Shown here: one piece after another, positions 27,701 to 38,000 of the stretch
How positions within the stretch are numbered: the first letter of the stretch is position 1
Layout: each line of letters opens with the position of its first letter
NCBI RefSeq assembly: GCF_000224145.3
Contig: NC_020169.2
Span: forward strand, 4,422,957-4,486,956
Origin: Ciona intestinalis
Lineage: Eukaryota > Chordata > Ascidiacea > Phlebobranchia > Cionidae
Direction of reading: 5' to 3'
DNA: 64,000 nucleotides
Made by a program: the position numbers and the translations under genes
Notes under the pieces: model-generated
Seen by the model: only the letters and a program-made list of their open reading frames with translations
What the model was told of the DNA's origin: nothing
Database searches by the model: none

Positions 27701-30700
27701 TAAACATGCAAAGAAGATTCTTCTTGCACCCAAACCTGCACCTGTGTTAGAATCACCATTTAAAGGTAATTGTCTAAAGCATTTATTTTTTGTATAGAAT
27801 TGATTTGTTCTATAATTTTTTAATTTTTATTAAAAAGGATTTTTGAAACAAATTTATTTTTGAAAAATGATCATAAAATGAATCATTATTAGCCAAAAAA
27901 AACTGTTTTAAACCCTGCCCCGGAATTCTGAACCTAACCACTGGATATTTTCATATTCCCCCCCACCACTATAGGAAGAGATGCATATCAACTTGGTTCT
28001 TTATCGCACACTATTAATGCTGAAGCTAATGGTTACCAGAAGTTGCCAGATTTCCCACAAGTTCAACCGGATCCTTCAGTCAGAACTGTGGAGGTGAATG
28101 AACGGTTAATTTTGTAGATTAAATGTGTTTATTACCGGCGGTAAAAGGTGGACTGCAGTTTGTCAGTATGTGTGTCTCTTGCATTGTGCCCATGTGTGTC
28201 TACTATATAAGCAAACATCCGTGGTTAAATTATCAGTGGATATGAGGTGTATAAAAAGACCCATATGATATAATTTCACAGTGAGCATAAGGTGTTTCTG
28301 CGTTGGAACATATTATGTGCTACTTGTGACTGCTATATAAAAAACAACCATGTTGTACCTGGACAGTGTTTTTGAAGTATAGAAGAAAACACTAATATAT
28401 GAATTCGCCATGTGCGTTTGGTATATGAGAAGACACCTATGTTATAACCTGACAGTGAGCGTAAGGTGTGTGGATACACCATGTATGTCTGGTGTATAAG
28501 ATGACACCAATGTTCCTAACAACTGAAAAAATAGCTTGGCAGTGAGCATGAGGTTCCAAATTTAAACTTGATCCTCACAGATCATGGAGGTGGTTAGTGA
28601 TAATAAGAGGAGAGGAGGGAAGACTACACGGAGCAAACCAATGAAGAAGAAATCGTTTTACTCTGATGAGGACTCCAGTGAGAGCGAGGAGGAAGGAAGC
28701 GGAAGTTCATCTTCTTCATCAGGAACAGAGGATTCAGGTTGATAAAACTTATTTGATAAATCTAAACTTTATATATAAAACTTAAAAAAATAGTTTTTTA
28801 AAGAAAAAAATTACTATTTATTTTCTTTACATAACTTTGTTAATATGTTTAAATCTTTCGAGTTTTTGTTTTGTAAAAATATTTAAATTTTCATATTTTG
28901 TGAAAAATGTTGAAAATATTTAATAAATTTCAGATTCTGATTCTGAATCTTCGATAAGTGAAAGCAGCAGTCAAGAAACAGAAGGACCTGATCCAAGAGT
29001 TAGTGATTCGGATAAAGTTAACAGGAAGAAAAAATCTACAACTACTGTTATGAAGAAAGCATCCGACAGCGGTAAGTTTTTTGAGTGATGAATTTTTTTA
29101 GGGGTTTATATAACTATAATTTGTTTATTTAAATGTACAGGCTGTTCTCATATATTAGTAATAGTATCATTTTAAAATCAATTGTATATTTTAAAATAAG
29201 GTTTTGGTAAATTTCCGCTCTGTTTAGGTTTTTAGGTTCTACATAAAATTAAATAAAATGACTTCTCTATTATATAAAAAATTAATATAAAAATGTATTT
29301 TAAGGTAAAATTAAATTCTTTGACATATATTGTTTGTAAGCCTCAAATAATCCTAAAAATCTCCAGTCACAGATATCATCATCATGTACTTTTTTCTTTA
29401 AATAAAATGATCCGTAATCTTACACAGCGTCATAATAACCACTGTGACAAGCCAATGCTTACTCGGTGGTCATAAGTTTCATTCTACACAAAAATAACTG
29501 AAAATTCCACGGCCACACTACAGCATGTGTAACTCCAATGAACCTTATTTAAAGTTATATATAAATGCAATCGCGCAAATATAAATACAACAACAGTGTA
29601 TATTGCTGCGTGGTCATGTTTCTTGCTATTACGCGCTTAGCCACGCGGCCTAAGGAGTTAGAACTGAGTCTGAAAATAGAAACAGATTACGAAAGTCAAT
29701 TAAACTGTGGAATTTGCATGTTGGAAAGTACCTTGTGTGTTGCGATTAAAATACTTTGAATTTTAATTTCTTTTGTGGACAGTTTTTGCTGTTGTTTTGT
29801 TTGCTTCTTATGGGCTTTTATTTCATAATACGCTGAAATATGCAAAGTAGAAAGCAGAATATGCAAAATAAACTTACTAGAAAGTACCTTGACCTTGAGT
29901 ATATTTAAAGGTTTAAAAAACGTCTTATATTATACATAATGGTGTAGTGTAGTCTAGGCTTTAGTGTTTGTAATTGTTGGCTAAAATGTAAAAATTAGGT
30001 AAAATATGCAAAATATTCAAATTAGCAAGAAACGTAGCTGTATGCAGTTAATGAATATAATGTATAAATTAATGGGAATTAGGAATATAATGAAAAAAAC
30101 TCATGATTTTACATTTTTATGATTGAAACTCAAAATGAATATAATATATGAAAATTAATATAAATATATCCATATACATATATATAAAATATATCAAAGT
30201 TAATATAAACAACATCTTTAGGATCTGATGCAACATCGGATGACAGTGACTCTTCTTCATCAGATGAGGAGTCAAGCTCAGAGGATGAGAAACCACAGAG
30301 GAAACAAACAAAGAAGAAAGACATCATTAACCTCCTAGATCTTGATGATTGTGAGTTAGAACTAGAGATAAAATTTTGTACAAGTTTTTTCTTTTTTGTG
30401 ATTTTTTTGTGACACATATTTTGCAAGATGGAATGAAATACCTGTTTTATATACTGTAAAAGCCAAAAAAGAAAGTTTTACATTATGCTTGGTAGCAGAA
30501 GTAACAGAATACTCGAATAAGCATTCTTCAGAATTTTCATATAAAACTTTTACCCAGAATTTTTTATATAAAACCTTTTCTTCCTATAAGACACAAAGTT
30601 TTAATAAAATTGTTTTTTACCTATAAAACACAATATGATCTTCTTCTTTGCAGTCTCTCCTCCCACTGTGTCCCCATCCAAGACTCCCTCTAATGGAGGA

Positions 30701-33700
30701 CTCCTTGCTCCGATGCTCGCATCCGATCTTCAAGGATTATCATTGGGAGGTAATGTGTCCGAGATGTCGGGAACATTTAACGGGAAGTCGTACGAGTTGT
30801 TGCATCGAGTTACTGGGGGTGGAATGGCTGCTAAATACCGGTAAGTGGGTTGTGTGTTTTAAGCGGTTAAAGGCAAAAATTAGGGGGGGGAGAGATCAAA
30901 AGCTGTTTAAATCAAAGGGTTTTAATAATTTATTCTATTTTTGTACCATTAGAGAGCAACAAACATCACAGAGTTTCACTAAATTTCTGCCATTTTTGTA
31001 CATATAAAGAGTAAATATAAATCAAGTTTTTTTTACATATAAAAAGACATACAAGAAGTGATTAGATGGGAAAAACACGTAATATATTATTACTTAGCGT
31101 TTTAATAACTCGTGTAAACTGAAATAGAGCATTTCTGGCATGTATTTACGTGCCGACGTTTGGACTATAGATTGTTAAAATGTCTGTACGCAAATATAAA
31201 CTAGAAGAATTGTTTAAATAATTTGTAACTATATATCTATTAAACTAAAAGTTTACTTTTCCCAGATACCCGCGCACACCATGTGTATATAGTGATAAGA
31301 TGATTTCTGTGGAAGTGGAAATTACTAATACTGGGGATAAACCTATTAATAATATTCATATGGGTGATAAGGTAAGAATATGTTTACTAAGATTACGTTA
31401 AACTGTAATATATGTGTGTGTGTGTGGTGTAGGAGGGTAGGGGGAAGATGGTACGCCTTTTATTCTATTTTCTCCTCCCATTTGGTAGTGAACAAAGGAC
31501 ATTCAAAGAATTATAAAACTGTATCCTTGCAATTTTCGTAGACCGTTGTTAATATTTAAAACAATATCAGGATATTTGGATATTATGTGCTAAAGGTGTC
31601 TCATCTTCCCCCACCCTACTATTCTTAGATATTCATGTTTCAACTTTACATTGTGCTTGTACATATTACATTTGGTATAATGTATGAAGAGTATATTAGT
31701 TATAACTTGACAGTGGACATGTATTTTATAAAATTACACTATTTCACTTATGTGAGGTACAATATATCTCTTTGGCAATAAGTCATAAGAACAACAACAC
31801 CGCTCTTATGTCAAACACAACATGTTTTACTTAAAATAATTATAAATATGTGTTACACGTTAACCTATTAATTATTGGTGTATGTGTGTGTGTGTGTGTG
31901 ATTACTTCTAACACACACTAACTTATATTTCATCTCTCTTGTCCAGTATTTGGATGTAAGTAACAAACGCTTCAGTGTTTTGTATCATGTGAAAATAGTT
32001 GCTTTAGCTGTTCATGCTTTCAGTATGCAGGGTGTTTTTTTAATTTTAGATAAAATAGAACCATATTGTGGCATTTTTTTGCAAAAACAAAATTTGTAAA
32101 ATATAGAATTGCAAATTTATAAAATTTAATTTTTGATTTAAATTTAGGATTTTGGAAATTTTGCTTTGTCATAATGCAGAAGCTTTGCATGATGCTTAGT
32201 CATAATAAAGCAGTATTAAAGTGGCTTTTATGTTATTGTTTAAATATTTATGTGTTTTATAATATATGTATTTGTGTTTCAGAAACTGCAAGCTGGTTTA
32301 AAAGTTCATGACTTTGATGTAATAGGTAAGATCAAATTTCACAGTGAGCATGAGGTGTATAAATACATCATGTGTACCTGGTGTAGAAGAGGACATCCAT
32401 ATTATAACTTGCCAAAAACATACTTATAGAGTGTGTACTTATATATAGTAGGGTGGGGGAAGATGGGACACCATTTCATACTATTTTCTCGTCACAACTG
32501 GTAGTAAACAAAGAACTCTTAATGAATTCTAAACCCATATCCTCACGACTCGTTAGACCGTTGTTAATTGTTTACAACACGATCCGGATGTTTGGATATT
32601 ATTTGCTAAAGGTGTCCCATCTTTGCCCATAGTACTATACCAATGTCTGCCCAAAAAAATCATCATTTTAATTCCTATGCTACCCTATGGTCTAAGTATA
32701 CAGTTCCTGTGCATCATAATTACAACCATTAGTAGCGTTAACCATTAGTAGCGTTAACCATTAGTAGTGTTAACCATTATAAGTTATTTTATAAGTTAAT
32801 TCTAATATGATTTGGAACAGATGTCCTTGAACCTGGAGCCACCACAACATCTACAATGGGTGTAGATTTCTGTGATACCACCCAACCATTAGTATTTGAT
32901 CTTTGGTGAGTAAGTTGTTATCGGAAAACAGGATACTCAGTTTACCAACACATACACCATCAAGCTTAATGCCATTGATAGTGTATGTGTTAGGCAAGAC
33001 AGTTGAATGAATGTAACTTGTTGTTTTTCCTGATCCAAAAAACGACAGTCATCATAACACGGGTTTCTGTTTCATAAACCACATGCCAGCTTGAAAGCTA
33101 CAGTGTTTGTAACTTTCCAAGTGATTGATGATGCAAAGTATTTTTCAGCAATTTTATAATTACATTTTTCTCTACAGCACTGAGAATAGGAAATTTAATG
33201 TCAATGTTAAAATACCAGTGGGAGAGCTTGTTAAACCTGCTGCTATGCCTCAAACTGAGTTTATGAAACACCACGGTAAGATTAGTGTTGTTATAGTAGG
33301 ATGGGGGAAGATGGGACACGTTTTTATTCTATTTTCTTGTCCCATTTGGTTGTAAGCAAAGAACATTCAAAGAATTATGAAACAATCACAGATTCTAAGT
33401 GTTACCAGATTCTAAGTGTTACCACGCCACATACACTGTGGCATTTATAATGCAGAAATTTTTAAATTTTTTAAATGTTTGACACACCAGACTTTAGTAT
33501 TATTTTAAACAAATATTTATTTTTGACATGTGTCTTAGAAAGTAATACTGCCATATATTCGGTTACCTACAAAAAAACTGTTTAAATTAATAGTTTCTTC
33601 CCATCTGTTTCAGGTTTACTAACTGGTATGAATGAAAATAAATGTAAGTTAAATATTCCTGAATCAAATCAACCAATGATAAGTAAAAAGGTTCAAGAAG

Positions 33701-34284
33701 TCGTCAATGTATGTTTGGTGCCTTCAACACAAAACAATGTTTACAGGTGTGTATGGTTGCTAAATTACGGACTGTTAATTAATTAATAGACCGTTTCAGT
33801 TATAAAATGCTCTAAAAAAATATTAATTTAAATTTAAAAAAATGAAATGTATTTTATGGCAGTAATCACTATGTATTGTTTTACTAATCTTTATATTTCA
33901 ATTAAAAGTTTGATTTAATTTTAAAAAAGTGTTTATTTTTAAAAACAAAAATCTTTGCGCATTTTGTTCACCTACCATTATGCAGTATTTATTTATTTTT
34001 TGTTTATTTATTAACTTAACATAGCTTATGTTTTAATAATCCGGTATTTTTTGTTTTAAATTTTCAATCTTCGCTACCGTAATCGCAGAGACAAACAAAA
34101 GTTATTAATAATATTATCTTTTGCATTTAGGTTTGCAGGTAGAACTGCTCACGGTGGGTCCATATTACTTGTTTCTGTTGAGCTTGGTGAACAAAATGAT
34201 TCAAAACTTTGTGTTAATTGTGAGAAGATGGTTATTGGCTCAATGGTGTTCAAACAACTGAAAGAAATTTTATCAAAAATTTGA
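12759..34284 (+). CDS. AP3B1: AP-3 complex subunit beta
   Basis: Large subunit of the AP-3 adaptor, which sorts membrane cargo to lysosomes and related organelles. Twenty-four exons: 12759-12850, 13062-13137, 13404-13574, 13800-13960, 14321-14387, 14837-15019, 15293-15454, 15904-16056, 24411-24545, 25007-25139, 26257-26366, 26584-26760, 27573-27765, 27975-28093, 28581-28737, 28934-29071, 30222-30350, 30654-30840, 31266-31371, 32283-32325, 32821-32905, 33178-33275, 33614-33746, 34131-34284. They sum to 3162 nt, exactly 1053 aa plus TGA, against about 1,090 in human AP3B1. Order: N-terminal adaptin trunk of helical repeats ([40 protein letters not shown]), a small acidic insert ([17 protein letters not shown]), more trunk, then a Ser/Glu/Lys-rich hinge (exons 28581-30350), a motif INLLDLDD, and the C-terminal ear. 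One gene stands for vertebrate AP3B1 and AP3B2; the symbol is given for the family. Intron 8 (16057-24410) holds three antisense genes. Confidence 0.95.
15011..15190. repeat. Degenerate tandem repeat starting at an AP3B 5' splice site
   Basis: Three degenerate units of about 55-70 bases, each resembling GTAAGTTCTGGTTTAAAACA followed by a run like AAAGCAGGGGTGGGGAAATA. The first unit includes the real splice donor after exon 14837-15019, so later units carry donor-like GTAAGTT and GTAACTT copies. Confidence 0.6.
16057..17079. other. First part of AP3B intron 8; no gene seen
   Basis: About 1 kb between the AP3B donor at 16056 and the 3' end of the nearest nested gene. AT-rich, with no conserved coding sequence found. 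It probably holds the nested gene's 3' UTR. Confidence 0.4.
17080..18783 (-). CDS. Secreted four-cysteine factor, paralogue C (reduced cystine-knot-like)
   Basis: Exons 18631-18783, 18033-18312, 17080-17261 (minus) sum to 615 nt: 204 aa plus TGA, all phases agreeing. The N terminus [20 protein letters not shown] is a likely signal peptide. An Asn run (NNNNNN, from a CAA/TTG-type triplet repeat at 18684-18702) follows. A pro-region includes [13 protein letters not shown], then a dibasic site GKR before SINLC. The C-terminal domain has four cysteines: [19 protein letters not shown] and NAYCALA at the end. It shares with the two neighbouring genes the motif ELIHDP, a phase-1 intron directly after it, and YQT..(V/Y)..C. 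It is most like the Spaetzle/neurotrophin fold minus one disulfide; this assignment is by eye. It lacks a full R-X-X-R furin site, unlike its siblings. Confidence 0.75.
18784..20346. other. Spacer between nested paralogues C and B
   Basis: About 1.5 kb within AP3B intron 8. It should include the upstream region of paralogue C and the 3' UTR of paralogue B. A recurring phrase like GAACTTTCACAC.. TGTGTTTTA occurs near 19362 and 19979. No coding or RNA gene was recognised. Confidence 0.4.
20347..21545 (-). CDS. Secreted four-cysteine factor, paralogue B (reduced cystine-knot-like, furin site)
   Basis: Exons 21528-21545, 21354-21473, 20714-20999, 20347-20525 (minus) sum to 603 nt: 200 aa plus TAA, with every phase consistent. 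The first exon encodes only MQENMK, and the second continues into a hydrophobic signal peptide ([17 protein letters not shown]). The pro-region contains [17 protein letters not shown] clear furin-type site RKRVKR precedes EIPGNPC. The mature domain of about 95 residues reads NPC, then [19 protein letters not shown], the shared phase-1 intron, [15 protein letters not shown], and ends [14 protein letters not shown]. The layout (signal peptide, pro-region, basic cleavage, cysteine domain) is that of pro-neurotrophins and pro-Spaetzle. Only four of the six knot cysteines are present. The acceptor of the last exon sits about 20 bases from an inverted-repeat element fragment (20545-20646). Confidence 0.8.
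20545..20646. mobile_element. Inverted-repeat (MITE-like) element fragment
   Basis: Carries the family's right half: GTGAGGATACGGTTTTA, TTTGTTTACTACTAAATGG, then GGTGTCCCATCTTTCCCACT. It lies inside the last intron of paralogue B, close to the acceptor. Confidence 0.65.
21966..23508 (-). CDS. Secreted four-cysteine factor, paralogue A (reduced cystine-knot-like)
   Basis: Exons 23419-23508 (tentative first exon), 22918-23122, 22518-22697, 21966-22168 (minus) sum to 678 nt: 225 aa plus TAA, in frame. The last three exons are well supported by alignment with paralogue [21 protein letters not shown] against [20 protein letters not shown], then an Arg-rich stretch ([11 protein letters not shown]) and RRER as a possible furin site, then [25 protein letters not shown], the shared phase-1 intron, [15 protein letters not shown], and [13 protein letters not shown]. 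It ends in a short hydrophobic tail not seen in the other two. The first exon ([20 protein letters not shown]) makes only a weak signal peptide, so the true 5' end may differ. Confidence 0.72.
23509..24410. other. Last part of AP3B intron 8; no firm gene
   Basis: About 900 bases between paralogue A and AP3B exon 24411-24545. Open frames on the minus strand at 23619-23725 and 23816-24049 do not align with the paralogues' domain. The region may carry the promoter of paralogue A. Confidence 0.4.
26055..26195. repeat. Minisatellite-like repeat, unit about 75 bp
   Basis: Two adjacent units reading GACAGTGAGCATGAGGTGTA then TGCCTGGTGTATAAGAAGAC. The same unit occurs at 7555-7680, 28180-28560, 32335-32425 and 35615-35670. 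It lies in an AP3B intron. Confidence 0.7.
28180..28560. repeat. Minisatellite-like repeat, about five degenerate units
   Basis: Repeated phrases GTGAGCATAAGGTGT, CACCATGTATGTCTGGTGTA and AACCTGACAGTGAGC at roughly 75-85 base spacing, filling most of the AP3B intron between exons 27975-28093 and 28581-28737. Confidence 0.7.
31430..31623. mobile_element. Full-length MITE-like inverted-repeat element, about 190 bp
   Basis: Starts GGGTAGGGGGAAGATGG and ends AGGTGTCTCATCTTCCCCCA, so the termini are inverted repeats of about 25 bp. There is no coding capacity. TA bases at the borders are compatible with a TA target duplication. It lies in an AP3B intron. Confidence 0.75.
32448..32638. mobile_element. 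Full-length MITE-like inverted-repeat element, about 190 bp
   Basis: Second complete copy: GTAGGGTGGGGGAAGATGGG at one end, AAGGTGTCCCATCTTTGCCC at the other, with the same interior as the 31430 copy (CCGTTGTTAAT, GGATATTTGGATATTA-like). In an AP3B intron. Confidence 0.78.
32724..32778. repeat. Tandem repeat of a 16-bp unit
   Basis: AACCATTAGTAGCGTT occurs about three and a half times in a row, one unit with a G-to-T change. In an AP3B intron. Confidence 0.85.
32950..33125 (-). mobile_element. SINE body fragment of the same family
   Basis: Contains GAATGAATGTAACTTGTTG and AACACGGGTTTCTGTTTCAT, matching the tail and body of the 36258-36562 element. The tRNA head is missing. Confidence 0.55.
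33293..33388. mobile_element. Partial MITE-like element
   Basis: Left terminus GTAGGATGGGGGAAGATGGG and adjoining interior up to AAAGAATTATGAAAC; the right half is missing. In the AP3B intron after exon 33178-33275. Confidence 0.65.
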
Positions 34285-35006
34285 AAATTTTCCGAAAAAA
34301 TCATAAAAAATTGTGCAATGTACAGACTGCTAAGTAGTAAAGTATATTAATTGTAGTAAAGTGTATGAACTATTGGTCTGTTTTTTTGTATCTTGTGGTT
34401 TATGCTTGTTGTAACTAATGTACTTAAAATATTAATAATGCCAATACAGTTATGAATGTACAAGTTGTGTAGTATCAGGAGTTATAACATGGAACATTTG
34501 GTGTAATGGGCCAACTCTGGGCAACATCTCAGAACCCCTGTTGTACCACGCCAAAAACTTGAACCTTACTTCAGACTTCAACATGGAATATTGTCAACAA
34601 TCCACAACCCTGACATGCCTCACTGTTGGACTTTAACCTTATACAAAAGACTTCAAGTAGTAGGTATTTGTAATGATGTATAATTTGTTGTATCATTCTT
34701 GCATACGTACCAAGGTTCCACCATGCTTACAAAGCAGTGAAGAAACTTAACTACAGAATAATCTGTAACTATTCAAAGCAGGACAAAGGTAAAGCGAATA
34801 AACAAACTAAAAATGTGCAAAAACTTAAAAATTTGACACGATTCGGCAAAAACGAGTTTGTGACTATGTGTTGCGTGATTGAAAGTGCATAACTCTATAC
34901 TTGGTTAATTTAAATACTATTGCACCACATTGTGTAGCTAGAAGCACTACTTTGAAGATGAAGGCATAATGGTAGTACTATGGTAATTTGCATTTCAAAT
35001 GCAGGA
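34285..35006. other. Convergent intergenic region, AP3B and TBC1D25 3' ends
   Basis: About 720 bases between two stop codons on opposite strands. AATAAA near 34796 could be a distal AP3B poly(A) signal. No gene seen. Confidence 0.5.
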
Positions 35007-38000
35007 TCATGTTTTCATGCCATGTCGTGATTCGGAGCGTAAATACTCGGCAAAAAGCTTCATTGATTTAGAAAGGACTTTGCGTGGACTGTGTCCTCGT
35101 ACGAGGCGATCAAAATGCATCACGAGATCATCATACTCGCACTCTGTGCTCATCACTTTATCACGCTCCTCCAGGAGCAGAGTGAGACATATGAACAGGA
35201 GGAAAGGATTCCCGCATCCAAGATCTTCAGGAGGCGGGAGATTGCTCGTCTCTTCATCTAGGAACGAATCTGATGCTTTTGGAGGACTTCCAACAGAGGT
35301 CTTAGCACTGATGGGAGGTTTTCGAAGACGAAGAACATTCTCCGGGCATGTGGAGTATTCAATCACTCCCACATATTCTCCAGGTACATCCACGCTCTCG
35401 GAGGAGTTAAAAGAAGAGGAGGAGCTTTCTGGGGAGGATTTTGTTCCTCCAGGAGCGATGTTGGAGTCACAGAAACTCCGAGCATCGATCTGTTCATCAT
35501 GGAGAGAAAGATCGTTCTCTGGAGGTTGTGGAGGCAATGAACTCCACATCACCTGAAGATCATGTTAAAAGAATATTAAATGAAAGGTTTTAAAACTAAT
35601 ATTACATCTCACCCTTATGTTACAACTCGACAGTGAGCATGTGGTGCATGAATATGCCATGGAAAAAAAACATGATCATGTATGGATTATTGTGGTGATA
35701 TTACATACCTCTAACACAGTTATTGCATCTTCAAAGTTAAATTCTCGTTTCAACTCAAGTAATAACCATCGATAACAAAAGAACATTGTATCAGCCCCAA
35801 GTAATTGAAGGTAGTTGAAGAACTCAATGTCGTAGTGAGCTGTAAGCATTGCCAAGTGCTGAAAGTATAATAAACAAAGTTAGTAAGGTATATGGATTAA
35901 GTTACAGTTGATTTTTAATAGGATGTTATAATTATAGTTTATACTAGTACTGTGTTCAAATAGGATATTATAGCTATATTGAAACTGTTTCGATTTGCAA
36001 TTATAGCTTTTACAGAAAACATTTTGAAGACTTTTTTTGATAATGACTAATAGATAAATGAAAATGCTGTGTGGCATGCCATTGAAACTCGGGATTTAGG
36101 TCAAATATTTACCTTGAACTTGGTTGACATTGTAAGCCCATCTCTTGAGAAGTTTTCCTGGATTCTTGTCATGGCTCCACAGAAACAAATATAAGCTTGT
36201 GCTTCGTTGTTCATTACAACTAGTATGGGAGATACAATATCACTCATTCCTACAAAGTACGAATGAATGTAACTTGTTTTATTCTCGAGTGGCCGGAAAA
36301 CAATAGTTAGTATAACACGGGTTCATGCACCTCGAGCCAGCTTACAAGTTACAATGTATGTTACTTTTGTGTTTTTTTTATGTATGGCTGAGAATTTAGA
36401 CAAACCATTAGTGACCACTGGGTTTGAGCAGTTGCTATTATGTGTCTTGCCCAAGTACACATACGCCTACAATGATAGCATCGATGAGCCTTGAACCCAT
36501 TACCTTTGGGTTGGAAGCATGAGCGCTAACCAACTGTGCCATGGCGTCGGATTTACAGTAACCCAACCCATTTTCATGGTCCCGATGGTAAAAAAAAATT
36601 ACCTTGGCAGTAAGATACTTTGGGATGAGTTAGAGCATAAGTTGTGAGAATGTTCATTAATGCCACTGTGTGGGGATTGTCATCCGCTCCACTATAGTAA
36701 GGGTGTGTCCTGGATAAGTAGACAATGTGTTATGTTTATAAATTATGTATACAACACTTCTAATCCATGAAAAACGCAGTTTTAACATGGTCATGGTATG
36801 TTTATAAATATAAGGATTTACTATATGCAAAGTCATTTTTTGACTGCAGTATATATATTGGTTCATATTATTAGTTACCTGTCTGTCCTTAGCACATCCT
36901 TCCATACCATGTTAGATAATTGTTTAACTCTATCAAGATCAGCTTGTGCTTGCCATTTTGATCTCAGTTGTTCATATTCACCTGGATGGAATGATTATTG
37001 TATTAACAAAATTTGAGTGAAATGTATTAAAAAATAGATTTTCGATACTTAGGCCAGAGTTGGCATATTACCTCTACATATTATATGCATTATTCACATC
37101 CTATTTTTATATGGGTGAGACCCTACAGCATGACATGCCATGGGAACCACGATTTAGTCCAGAGTTGGCTCATTACCCCAACATTGTATATTCAAATTCT
37201 ATTAGTGTATAAGTGAAAATGTGAGATCCTATAATGTGACATGGCATTTGGTCCACAGTTGGATTATTGCCCCCAAAAAAACTTACTTGTTTTCCTCTTC
37301 ATGTATTCAATCCTCTCCTTCCCTGTAAGATGAATGGGGAAGATGTTGAGCAACATCCTCCAAACTACCTTCCGAAGAGCAGGAGCAACTCCTCCGTGAT
37401 AAACACGAAGACGAAGATCTTCCGGTTTTACCAAGACCCCGTTTTCATCCAAGTACGTCCGAAACTCAACATCATCTGGTGAGAAATTGTTGTTGATACT
37501 ATATCATATCTACTGCTATGGTAAATGGTACCACATCATATATACATCCATTGGAAATGCATCTGTCTTGTGTCTGTAGACACTAAACCTATAGTGGCAG
37601 GGTAGGCAGGCTGCCCTGGAATTTCCTATACCCCATTATCATCAAACATTGGAATTAAGAGTTGGGTTTTACAGGAATGACTGTTACATAGATTAAACAA
37701 GACAGTAGCTATGCAGCTAATTGAATATACGCAAAAGGAGTAGCAGAAACTATTCAGTAGGCTTATTATTGGTGCTATAACACAGCAAGTTTTTTACTAA
37801 GTTGCTCGAATCACAACAGCATTTTGACTTATTTTAGACAGCACAAGTTAGCCAGTTCAATTAGGCCTTTTTGATTTCGAAACATGCAAAACTTACCCAG
37901 TGGGGGTTTTGAGGGAAAGAAAATTTCATCTTCTTCGATATTTGGGTTGTAACCCAAACCTACTGTGAGTTTATTGAAAGCAAAACCGAGTGAATTTGAC

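Noticed and set aside
34999..35556. Long plus-strand open frame (185 codons)
   Set aside because: It is the exact antisense of the TBC1D25 last exon, whose minus-strand translation matches the family; the plus-strand product matches nothing.
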